Shown here one piece after another: positions 23,145 to 30,075 of a DNA stretch of 64,000 nucleotides (positions within the stretch are counted from its first letter, which is position 1; each line of letters begins with the position of its first letter). The notes beneath the pieces are model-generated. The model saw nothing but the letters and a program-made list of their open reading frames with translations, did not search any database and was not told the origin of the DNA. The stretch covers positions 1,167,312-1,231,311 of the forward strand of contig NZ_LR733264.1 in assembly GCF_902506495.1 (NCBI RefSeq), written 5' to 3'. The position numbers were made by a program, and so were the translations under genes. Origin of the DNA: Pseudomonas sp. 8O. GTDB lineage: Bacteria; Pseudomonadota; Gammaproteobacteria; Pseudomonadales; Pseudomonadaceae.

Positions 23145-25049
23145 CTACAGACGCGGCCGCAGTTTCAGTTCGGGCGTGGGTTTGGGGGCGCCCTTGGCCG
23201 GGTGGCTGTCCGGGTGCTGTTCGATCATCTGGGCGATCTCCCGCAGCTTGCCAAGCATGGCCTGGGCCAGGCCGGCCTGGGTGCGGTACAGACCGGTATC
23301 CGGGTCCTGCTCCAGGTCGCTGAGACCTTTGAAGGGATAGCTGTAGCGCTTGGCATCGATGCTGAAGAAGCGCTGGTAATCCTGCTCTGTGCCGTGCAGT
23401 TCGCGGCAGGCTCTTTCCAGGCTCTGCAGTTGTTCGGCGACGCTGGCCAGTTGCAGGCGCAGGCGAATGATCTGGTGATTTTCCCAGTTCATCGGCGAGG
23501 CCTGAGCACCTGGCTGCCAGTGCTGTGGGTCGCCGAAACGCAGGACGAACTGCTGGCCGGCTTCGCGTCCGTAGCGGGTCAGTCGCTCGATGCGCTCGGT
23601 GGGCATGGTCAGGTTGAGGCCGCCTTCTTCGCGGGTCAGCTGGATCAGGCCGATACGGTCGCGAAAGCCGGGCATCAGCGAGAGGGTTTCGTGGTTCCAG
23701 TCCTTGGCGACGTTGCTGAGCTGGGCAAGGAAACCGCGCAGGGCTGGCAGACCTTTCTGGGGGAAGCGGCGCCAGTAGGCAAGCCGCGCATCGCCATTGT
23801 TACGCGGGAAGCGCACGCGTTGTTCGTCGGCGCCGTCGGTTGGCCCCAGGTCGAGGCCGAAGGTGGGGCGCCTGGGCAGCGCGGCATCGAAGAAGTGGAT
23901 GGGAAAGTTGGAACTGATGCCGCCATCGGTGAACCAGCAGCGCTCCAGCTTCTTCCCGCTCGTGCGGTAGTCCACGGCGTGCAGTGGGACGGCGCTGAGC
24001 AGCAGGGGAAAGCTCAGACTCATGCGTACGGCGACGATCACCGGCAGGTCATCGGGCAGTGGCAGGCGCAGATACCCGTCGCCACGATCATCGCCGGGGC
24101 GCTGGTGAGCATGCATCCAGGCCACCACGCGGTGGGGGAATAGCCGCGCGAACTCCTCCTGGCGGAAGTGGAACTGGTTGTTCTCGCGCACCTGCTCGTC
24201 ATCGCGAAAGGGCAGGCGGAAAGGCCGCGCCATGCTCAGGCAGGTGGTCATCACCTGCAGGTCGATGCCATGGCGACGCAGGTCGCCGAAGGTCAATGGC
24301 CGCTCGCACTCGATGACATCGGGCTGAGCGGCGCAATAGTCGCGCTGGCCGCTGAGCTGATCTAAGTACTGGGTCAACCACGCGGTCAGGGCTTCATCCG
24401 GGGCGTCGTCATCAGCCTCTGGCATGCCGCTGCACAGGCCGAAACCGCTGGCTGGCAGTTCACGTAATGCCACCAGAGCCAGGCGCAGGACCACGGCAAA
24501 CACGCCACCCAACGCGGCGAACAGCAAGACCCAGAGCCAAACCAGCAGGCTGGCGCTGCTGGCCGCGCTCCACCATAGCGGCCCGCCTGCCAGCAGGGCG
24601 CCGACCAGGGCGCTGAGCTTGAGGCGTATGAGCATGACCTTCAGTGGCGCGAACAACCGCGTCCAGGGGCCTTTGCCCTTGACCTCGAGGAGGGCGATGA
24701 AGGTATCAAACAGGGCACGCACTGCCGGGGCCGGCTTGAACAACGCCTGCAGTTTGGTGCCGTGGCCATTCGCGGCGGGCATGCAGAGGTGTTGGGGCAG
24801 TCGTTCGATGGTCGCGAAGCCGGCCGGGTCGCTGCTCAACTCACCTTGCTGATAGCGCTGGCGGCCAAGTTCGGCAGCGGCAGCTGCTGCTGCAGCGATG
24901 GCGCCTGCACTGGTGCCGCCGATGCTGCGCAGGCGAAACGCCTTGGCGATCTCGGTGATGGCCAGCGGGTAGACGATGCCGCTGGTGATGCCACCTTTCA
25001 TGATCAGGTCGCATTCCCGGGCAAAAGCCGCCTGGCGCGAATCGCTCAT
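23145..25049 (-). CDS. Patatin-like phospholipase family protein
   Basis: A 634-residue protein. The serine-aspartate dyad of patatins is present: S47 in GGTSAGA (GxSxG) and D375 in WFTDGGISSNFP (DGG). Between them, residues 148-198 are strongly hydrophobic and look like one or two membrane segments inserted into the patatin fold, a feature of some large bacterial members. It probably hydrolyses phospholipid acyl groups at a membrane. It is transcribed alone, convergent with the sulfonate operon. There is no secretion domain, so it is not an ExoU/PlpD-type exported toxin on this evidence. Confidence 0.87.
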   Translation of the reverse strand: MSDSRQAAFARECDLIMKGGITSGIVYPLAITEIAKAFRLRSIGGTSAGAIAAAAAAAAELGRQRYQQGELSSDPAGFATIERLPQHLCMPAANGHGTKLQALFKPAPAVRALFDTFIALLEVKGKGPWTRLFAPLKVMLIRLKLSALVGALLAGGPLWWSAASSASLLVWLWVLLFAALGGVFAVVLRLALVALRELPASGFGLCSGMPEADDDAPDEALTAWLTQYLDQLSGQRDYCAAQPDVIECERPLTFGDLRRHGIDLQVMTTCLSMARPFRLPFRDDEQVRENNQFHFRQEEFARLFPHRVVAWMHAHQRPGDDRGDGYLRLPLPDDLPVIVAVRMSLSFPLLLSAVPLHAVDYRTSGKKLERCWFTDGGISSNFPIHFFDAALPRRPTFGLDLGPTDGADEQRVRFPRNNGDARLAYWRRFPQKGLPALRGFLAQLSNVAKDWNHETLSLMPGFRDRIGLIQLTREEGGLNLTMPTERIERLTRYGREAGQQFVLRFGDPQHWQPGAQASPMNWENHQIIRLRLQLASVAEQLQSLERACRELHGTEQDYQRFFSIDAKRYSYPFKGLSDLEQDPDTGLYRTQAGLAQAMLGKLREIAQMIEQHPDSHPAKGAPKPTPELKLRPRL

Positions 25050-25237
25050 CTACTGCTCCTTGTCGTCATGCCGAACGCTGGCGCGGGCATGATAACGCGG
25101 CTTTTACGGCTATATGCCAGTATTGCGAGCGATTGCCAATAATGAGTGGGGCATGGTCGCACGGGCGTTGTTCGACACGCTGTACGCAGATCCGCGTTCT
25201 TGTCGCCCATTGCCATCCTTGGCGTCACTGCGTTATG

Positions 25238-25504
25238 TCAGTGCCCTTTGCTGCATGCATCAGAGAGGGCCTTGAACTTCAGAGTCTGGATCTTTCCAGC
25301 CGAGTCCATGTATTTCATCAGGTGATCGACAGGCTTGCAGGTATGGGTTTTCGGCTTTGATATGGATAGCACCTTGGCTACATCAAGTTTCAATCCATAC
25401 TTGTAAGTGGTAACCGGGCTTTCAGCGAGTGCGTTACCGGATAGAAGTAAGACAGAGCTGGTAATGAAAATATTTGCCAGGTTTTTTGCATGTTTGCTGA
25501 TCAT
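25238..25504 (-). CDS. Small secreted DUF2790-type protein, paralogue
   Basis: An 88-residue protein with a signal peptide (ending NALAES) and the same mature pattern as the protein at 13569: 'YKYGLKLDVAKVLSISK' and two cysteines (HTCKPVDHL and DACSKGH). Its codon use is more AT-rich than its neighbours (many AAA, TTT, ATT codons), hinting at a different history. It is transcribed alone. A perfect 13-bp inverted repeat lies about 106 bp upstream. The function is unknown, and a role in metal or envelope stress is a guess from the paralogue's location. Confidence 0.78.
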   Translation of the reverse strand: MISKHAKNLANIFITSSVLLLSGNALAESPVTTYKYGLKLDVAKVLSISKPKTHTCKPVDHLMKYMDSAGKIQTLKFKALSDACSKGH

Positions 25505-25609
25505 TTTTAAACTCCGGAAAAGCTAAATTGATGTCGAATGTCTCCAGGGGAGTTGGGCGTGGTTGCCAACTCGCTCGCGGAGCAAACGATGGAATTGTGT
25601 TCAGGTAAG

Positions 25610-25649
25610 TTGATCTGACAGTCTTGTATTTCAAATACTGTCAGATCAA
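25610..25649. repeat. Perfect 13-bp inverted repeat upstream of DUF2790 gene 2
   Basis: TTGATCTGACAGT (25610-25622) and ACTGTCAGATCAA (25637-25649) are perfect complements around a 14-nt loop that itself contains GTATTT-C-AAATAC (25626-25638). No T-run follows on either side. It could end the monooxygenase transcript or be an operator for the DUF2790 gene. Confidence 0.6.
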
Positions 25650-25688
25650 ATGGTGGCCATCAGTAGCGGCGAAGTCAGGGCTGCAGGC

Positions 25689-26039
25689 TCAAGCTTTTGG
25701 CGCTTCAATATCGAAGGCGCTGGCCAGGCCCTGATTGTCTCCATTGGTAAAAGCGGCCTCTTGGATGTGGTAGACAGTTGGTTCTTGCGAGAAGTACTTC
25801 TCCAGGCCCAGCATGAACGTCTGATGGTCGTCACTCGCTTCGAAACCCGGCGCGTGGTCCTCAAGTGAAGCCCAGCGCACGATCAGGTTGAACGTCTCGG
25901 GACTTTCGATTCCCTGCGCGAACATATGGCCGTGGTAGCCCTTGGCGCGCTGGAGCAAGTGAACCACGTCGGCAAATGCCTGTTTGAACTGTTCGGTCTG
26001 TGCACGGTGAACAGGCAGCACTGCGATTTCATAAATCAT
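25689..26039 (-). CDS. Antibiotic-biosynthesis-monooxygenase (ABM) domain protein
   Basis: A 116-residue ABM/YgiN-type protein. The N-terminal 'MIYEIAVLPVHRAQTEQFKQAF' and the 'GYHGHMFAQGIESPETFNLIVRWASLEDH' stretch are the typical ferredoxin-like half repeats. Members dimerise and oxidise quinols or aromatics without cofactor. It follows the quinone-oxidoreductase-like gene by 44 bp on the same strand, so both probably deal with a quinone or electrophile under control of the nearby ArsR-family regulator. The C-terminal tail of about 20 residues beyond the domain is unusual but short. Confidence 0.82.
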   Translation of the reverse strand: MIYEIAVLPVHRAQTEQFKQAFADVVHLLQRAKGYHGHMFAQGIESPETFNLIVRWASLEDHAPGFEASDDHQTFMLGLEKYFSQEPTVYHIQEAAFTNGDNQGLASAFDIEAPKA

Positions 26040-26083
26040 TGCGGTATTCCTCTGAAGTCAGTTTGGTCGTTGAACCTAAGTAC

Positions 26084-27058
26084 TTACGGGGCGAGCGATG
26101 GCTCGACGGCAATCGCGACTTTCCCGCGAAGACCATTGTTGGGCGTCTCCAGCAGCGCATGCGCGAGCCCGATATCAGCGAGCGAATAGACCGCGCCAAT
26201 ATGGGGGCGCAGTTGGCCGCGCTCGACCAATGCCTTCAGTTCATCGAGCTTGCCGCGGTTCTGGCGGGTGAAGACGAAGTGGTAGCTGGCGTTCTTGCCC
26301 CAGGCCTGAATGAGGTTCTGCGGCTTGGCGATGTCCACGATCGAAACCACACGGCCGAGCTGGGCGAGCGCGTCGGGGCTACGGGTCAAGGTGTCGCCGC
26401 CGATGGTGTCGAAGATCACATCCACGCCGTGGCCATCGGTTTCCCGCAGGATGGCGTCAACGTAATCCTCTTGTTCGTAGTCGATGACCACGTCGGCACC
26501 CAGACCCCGGGCGAACTCGAAGTTCGCTTCACGCACGGTGGTGAACACCCGGGCGCCAATGGCTTTTGCCACCTGGATCGCCACGTGGCCGACGCCACCG
26601 GCGCCGCCGTGGATCAGAATGCTTTCCCCGACACGCAGCGATACACGCCCGACCAGTGCTTCCCAGACTGTCCCGCCCACCAGCGTCAAGCTTGCCGCCT
26701 CGAGGTGGCTCAGCGATGCCGGCTTCTTGCCGATGATGCTTTCGGATGCAACGTGGTACTCGGCATAGCTGCCATCGCCTTCGAAAATCTGCGTGGTGTA
26801 CCAGACTTCGTCACCTGGCACGAAGCTCGTCACACCCGGGCCTACAGCTTCGACGACGCCGGATACGTCATGCCCAGTAATGGCGGGGAGAGGGACGTAA
26901 TCAACGTAGTCGCCCCGGCGTACCTGGTAATCCAGCGGGTTGATGGAGGTTGCGTGAACCCGCACCAGTACTTGTCCTGCCTGCGGTACGGGTTTGGCCA
27001 CTTCGCTCAGTTCGAACGCGTTCGGGCCGCCAAAGGATTTGAGAATTTGCGCTTTCAT
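26084..27058 (-). CDS. Zinc-independent NADPH:quinone reductase-like MDR protein
   Basis: A 324-residue medium-chain dehydrogenase/reductase of the quinone reductase branch. It shows the N-terminal GroES-like part ('[21 protein letters not shown]', about residues 22-42) and the NADP-binding loop '[19 protein letters not shown]' at about residues 148-166, and it lacks the structural zinc cysteines. GAGGAA precedes the ATG. An operator-like palindrome 28 bp upstream matches two others around the arsR gene, so this gene is likely the regulator's main target. Probable role: reduction of quinones or enones to limit electrophile stress. Confidence 0.9.
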   Translation of the reverse strand: MKAQILKSFGGPNAFELSEVAKPVPQAGQVLVRVHATSINPLDYQVRRGDYVDYVPLPAITGHDVSGVVEAVGPGVTSFVPGDEVWYTTQIFEGDGSYAEYHVASESIIGKKPASLSHLEAASLTLVGGTVWEALVGRVSLRVGESILIHGGAGGVGHVAIQVAKAIGARVFTTVREANFEFARGLGADVVIDYEQEDYVDAILRETDGHGVDVIFDTIGGDTLTRSPDALAQLGRVVSIVDIAKPQNLIQAWGKNASYHFVFTRQNRGKLDELKALVERGQLRPHIGAVYSLADIGLAHALLETPNNGLRGKVAIAVEPSLAP

Positions 27059-27085
27059 TGTGTTTCCTCACTTCTGGAAAAAGGG

Positions 27086-27103
27086 ATATAGGGAATTTTC
27101 GAT
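27086..27103. promoter_or_regulatory. ArsR-type operator-like site A
   Basis: ATATAGGGAATTTTCGAT, 28 bp upstream of the quinone reductase start. It matches site B at 15 of 18 positions and sits where a repressor would block the promoter. Confidence 0.6.
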
Positions 27104-27176
27104 GTAATGATGCAAAAAAATTACGCGACTGTGCCTAGGGGCTCTCTGTTGTCAGGCTTTGTTTCGGTTAAAAGGG

Positions 27177-27194
27177 ATATCGGGAAATATCGAT
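27177..27194. promoter_or_regulatory. ArsR-type operator-like site B
   Basis: ATATCGGGAAATATCGAT is the most symmetric of three related sites. It lies 17 bp beyond the arsR stop codon, about 120 bp upstream of the quinone reductase start. Sites A and B lie in longer matching stretches (AAAGGGATAT... to the A-run), so this block looks like a local duplication. Confidence 0.55.
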
Positions 27195-27210
27195 GTTAAA
27201 GGTCAAAAAA

Positions 27211-27513
27211 TTACAGCTCCTTGCCTATGAGCTCGGCCAGAGCACGGATATTGGCTTCATTACGCTTGTAGTAGGTCCACTGTCCGATCCGACGGACTTC
27301 GACCAGGCCTACACGTTGCAGCGTCGCGAGGTAGTCGGACACCGTCGACTGCGACAGACCGACACCTTCCTGAATACTGCTGACGCACACGCCCACGGTA
27401 TGAACGTCCCCTTCATCTTGGGGAGGAAAGTTCTTAACCGGATCCTTCAACCCCTTGAGGATTCCAAGGCGGGTGGGATTCGAGAGGGCTTTGAATACAT
27501 TGATCAGTTCCAT
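27211..27513 (-). CDS. ArsR-family transcriptional regulator
   Basis: A 100-residue winged-helix repressor of the ArsR/SmtB fold ('MELINVFKALSNPTRLGILK', 'GLSQSTVSDYLATLQRVGLVEVRRIGQW'). Residues 39-45 contain GVCVSSI with a single cysteine. There is no ELCVC-type metal site, so it probably senses something other than As/Cd/Zn, for example an electrophile or quinone. An operator-like palindrome lies 14 bp before its ATG, and two more lie before the downstream reductase gene, fitting autorepression plus control of the reductase/monooxygenase pair. The ribosome site is weak. Confidence 0.88.
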   Translation of the reverse strand: MELINVFKALSNPTRLGILKGLKDPVKNFPPQDEGDVHTVGVCVSSIQEGVGLSQSTVSDYLATLQRVGLVEVRRIGQWTYYKRNEANIRALAELIGKEL

Positions 27514-27526
27514 GGGGGGTAATAGT

Positions 27527-27544
27527 ATCGAGATTTACCGATAT
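27527..27544. promoter_or_regulatory. ArsR-type operator-like site C
   Basis: ATCGAGATTTACCGATAT. Its reverse complement, ATATCGGTAAATCTCGAT, matches site B at 16 of 18 positions. It is 14 bp upstream of the arsR start codon, over the presumed promoter. Confidence 0.62.
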
Positions 27545-27782
27545 GTCAATGCGGTAATTGCCCATTCGTCGGGCGCCCGGTTCGAGAGGCGTTGTCCGGG
27601 GTGTCGGCAAGTCTTTGTAGTGCACCTCAAGTCTCTGGCTTGCCGAGGCGTTCAAGCTGTCGAGACATGACTCAGTCACCGGGCACCGTCTCTAACAGCT
27701 CGGCGCTTGAACAGGTAGTGGTATGCCCAGGCCGCTTGGCGAATAATCTGTGCCCCGTCGTACCCAGCCAGCAGAGATCGTC

Positions 27783-28655
27783 ATGAGCGCCACGCTACCG
27801 CCCCTCGTTCTGTCCATTCAGTCGCATGTCGCCTGGGGGCATGTCGGCAATGCTGCTGCAGTATTTCCGTTGCAGCGATTGGGCTTCGAGGTGCTGCCGA
27901 TTCACACGGTGCAGTTCTCCAACCACACCGGTTACGGCCAGTTTCGCGGGCAGGTGTTCGGTGCCGAGCATGTGCGCGAAGTGCTGCTCGGGCTGCGTGA
28001 ACGTGGGGTGCTGCCGCGGTTGTCGGCGGTACTGTCCGGCTACCTGGGCGATGCCGATACGGGCCGGGTGATCCTTGAAGCGGTGGGCGAGATTCGCCAG
28101 CACAACCCGACGCTGCGTTACCTGTGCGATCCGGTGATGGGCGACGTCGGGCGCGGCGTGTTCGTCAACCCGGCGATTCCCGATTTTTTGCGCGATCAGG
28201 CGATTCCTTTCGCCAATATCATCACGCCCAATCAGTTCGAGTTCGAACTGCTCACGGGCTCGAAACCGGCCGATCTGCAGGAGGCGGTGAAGATTGCTCG
28301 GCAGTTGCGCGGTCGAGGCCCTGACGTGGTCATCGTCACCAGCCTGGCGACGCCGGACATCCCTGAAAGCGAATTGGGCACGCTGGCAGTGAACGGCGAG
28401 GGCGCCTGGCTGGTACGCACCCCGCGCCTGGCACTGCACCCGCTACCCAACGGCATGGGCGATGTGTTCTCGGCCACGTTGTTGGGCCGGTTGCTGGCCG
28501 GGCAAGCGTTGCCGCAGGCACTGGAACTGGCTACGGCAACGCTCTACGCCTTGGTCGAGCAGACTGCGGACGGCGCGCGCGATCTGCCGTTGATCGCCGC
28601 GCAGGAGCAGATCGTGGTGCCGGGCAAGCGCTTCGTCGCGCAACCCTTGGCCTGA
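27783..28655 (+). CDS. pdxY: Pyridoxal kinase PdxY
   Basis: A 290-residue ribokinase-fold kinase that phosphorylates pyridoxal to PLP in the salvage pathway. The N-terminal 'LSIQSHVAWGHVGNAAAVFPLQ', the substrate region 'VQFSNHTGYGQFRG', the 'CDPVMGD' metal/phosphate motif and the catalytic 'PNGMGDVFSA' identify PdxY rather than PdxK/ThiD. I chose the ATG giving MSATLPPLVLSIQ. An upstream in-frame start adds eleven unlike residues. The gene stands alone. An 8-bp inverted repeat follows its stop. Confidence 0.93.
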   Translation: MSATLPPLVLSIQSHVAWGHVGNAAAVFPLQRLGFEVLPIHTVQFSNHTGYGQFRGQVFGAEHVREVLLGLRERGVLPRLSAVLSGYLGDADTGRVILEAVGEIRQHNPTLRYLCDPVMGDVGRGVFVNPAIPDFLRDQAIPFANIITPNQFEFELLTGSKPADLQEAVKIARQLRGRGPDVVIVTSLATPDIPESELGTLAVNGEGAWLVRTPRLALHPLPNGMGDVFSATLLGRLLAGQALPQALELATATLYALVEQTADGARDLPLIAAQEQIVVPGKRFVAQPLA

Positions 28656-28673
28656 ACCACGTTCGTCGGAATG

Positions 28674-28700
28674 ACGGTGATTTCAATGTGATATCACCGT
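28674..28700. terminator. Inverted repeat after pdxY
   Basis: ACGGTGAT (28674-28681) and ATCACCGT (28693-28700) are perfect complements with an 11-nt loop, 19 bp after the pdxY stop. No strong T-run follows, so termination is only probable. Confidence 0.45.
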
Positions 28701-28799
28701 ATTCTCCTGCCTGCGGTCCACATCCTGATGTCGTGACCGTTTCTACGGATGGATTTTGACCTTCACCGCAGCAGGCCATCCTTACCGTAGACCGTCATC

Positions 28800-29105
28800 A
28801 TGTTGTTTCACCGATTTCTTGCCTTGTTCGTGGCCACCGCGCTGTGCGCCACTGCCAACCTTTGTTTTGCTGAGCAGATCAGCGGGCAGCTACAGATCAG
28901 CCTGACCATTCTGAAGCGTTGCGAGGTTGCTGTTCGTGGCGATGTTGCTGCCGTGCACTTGTCCGCGCGTGACTGTGAGCATGCCGTCTATCAGGTGCAG
29001 GACGCTCACGGGCGAGCCTTACCGTCGAGCCTGAATGCAGAGGCGACCTCGATGGTGCTGCCTGCCGGCGGTGATGCCGGCTCGACGCTGGTGATCTACT
29101 GGTAA
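28800..29105 (+). CDS. Miniature SCPU-like secreted protein next to the csu operon
   Basis: A 101-residue protein with a signal peptide ending CFAEQ. The mature start 'ISGQLQISLTILKRCEV' parallels the major Csu pilin's 'LQGQLNVQITIGTGCTV', and the last residues, STLVIYW, resemble the terminal strand of the SCPU pilins (TVQVTIAW). The middle of the SCPU domain is missing: the mature part is about 75 residues against about 150. Two cysteines remain. It ends four bp from the csuE stop, on the opposite strand. It may be a trimmed pilin or pilus-assembly modulator, or a decayed copy. The ribosome site is weak. Confidence 0.6.
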   Translation: MLFHRFLALFVATALCATANLCFAEQISGQLQISLTILKRCEVAVRGDVAAVHLSARDCEHAVYQVQDAHGRALPSSLNAEATSMVLPAGGDAGSTLVIYW

Positions 29106-29109
29106 TGCT

Positions 29110-30075
29110 TCAGTAGTTGATGATCAGCAACACGTTGTCGGTATAGACGCCCACCGGCGCGTTGGCTTGCCCGGGGTCCAGAATCGCCTGGTAGTTGAAG
29201 CTCTGCGAGTTACCCGTGCCGCTGGCCGTCAGCGGTGAGGCGGCGTTCCAGATCAGGCTGCTGCCGCTGTAGTAGAGGTTGTAGCGAATGAACTGGCTAC
29301 CATTGGTCAGGCGTCGCCAGGGCGCCTGGTAGTTCTGCCCGTTGTCGAAACTCAGCGTGTAGCCCTCGGTGTTGGTGCAGGTCACGGCGAAGGTGCGCTG
29401 TTGCGCGCTGAACTGGCTGATCAGGGCGTTGGCGCCAAAGTCCACGTTGGGCAAGGTATCGACGCGACAGGCCTTGCTGACCACCAGGGTGACGGTCAGT
29501 GTGGCGAGTGACCCTGTACCCCAGTTGGTGGGGGCACCGCAGATCACGACACAGCTTTGCGTCAATCCGGGGCTGCGGTTCCAGGCGCAGATATTGAGCG
29601 CGCCGACTGTGCAGATCGCCCAGTCCCAGCGCAGGGTGATGGTGGCGGTGTAGGTGCCGGCTGGTACGTTGGGGCCCGGGTTGGTGCGGAAATACAGGCC
29701 GATGGCGCTGGAGCTGCCACCGAGCGCCAGCAGGTTGATTGCACCGAGCTGTTGCGGTTGACCGGCTACCAGCGCCTGGTTGTAGCCGGCGTCCTGAAAC
29801 ACCTGAAAAGGGATCTGATTGCCCTGGCCGTCCTGCAGAGCCAGAGTGCCGGGGTTCTGCAACGTGACCCGGACGTAAGCACCCGCCAGTACCTGCAGCA
29901 ATCCCGGACAGGCGAGGCCCGCGCCGGCTGCTGCTTGTTGCTGTGAGGTGCGCAAACTCAGAGAGTTGGTGTTGCCCAGATTGACCGAGCCCCCGGCATA
30001 AGTGCTACAGGCATGGGCCGGCACACTTACCAGTGTGCCGCACAGCAGGAGTGCGTAAATCAGCCAGCGAATCAT
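29110..30075 (-). CDS. csuE: Csu pilus tip protein (SCPU domains)
   Basis: A 321-residue protein with signal peptide MIRWLIYALLLCGTLVSVPAHA and two spore-coat-U-like halves; the second starts near 'VSKACRVDTLPNVDFGAN'. The C-terminal strand 'VYTDNVLLIINY' is the donor-strand-type end. In the Acinetobacter csu system CsuE is the two-domain tip adhesin that sticks to hydrophobic surfaces. Size, order and domain doubling all match. Its ATG overlaps the usher stop by four bases (ATGA). A much longer reading into the usher gene was rejected because it lacks a signal peptide. Confidence 0.9.
   Translation of the reverse strand: MIRWLIYALLLCGTLVSVPAHACSTYAGGSVNLGNTNSLSLRTSQQQAAAGAGLACPGLLQVLAGAYVRVTLQNPGTLALQDGQGNQIPFQVFQDAGYNQALVAGQPQQLGAINLLALGGSSSAIGLYFRTNPGPNVPAGTYTATITLRWDWAICTVGALNICAWNRSPGLTQSCVVICGAPTNWGTGSLATLTVTLVVSKACRVDTLPNVDFGANALISQFSAQQRTFAVTCTNTEGYTLSFDNGQNYQAPWRRLTNGSQFIRYNLYYSGSSLIWNAASPLTASGTGNSQSFNYQAILDPGQANAPVGVYTDNVLLIINY

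Noticed and set aside
23145..25049. Patatin protein considered as a secreted phospholipase toxin
   Set aside because: No signal peptide, no autotransporter or type VI/III marker, and internal hydrophobic segments suggest a membrane-associated cellular enzyme.
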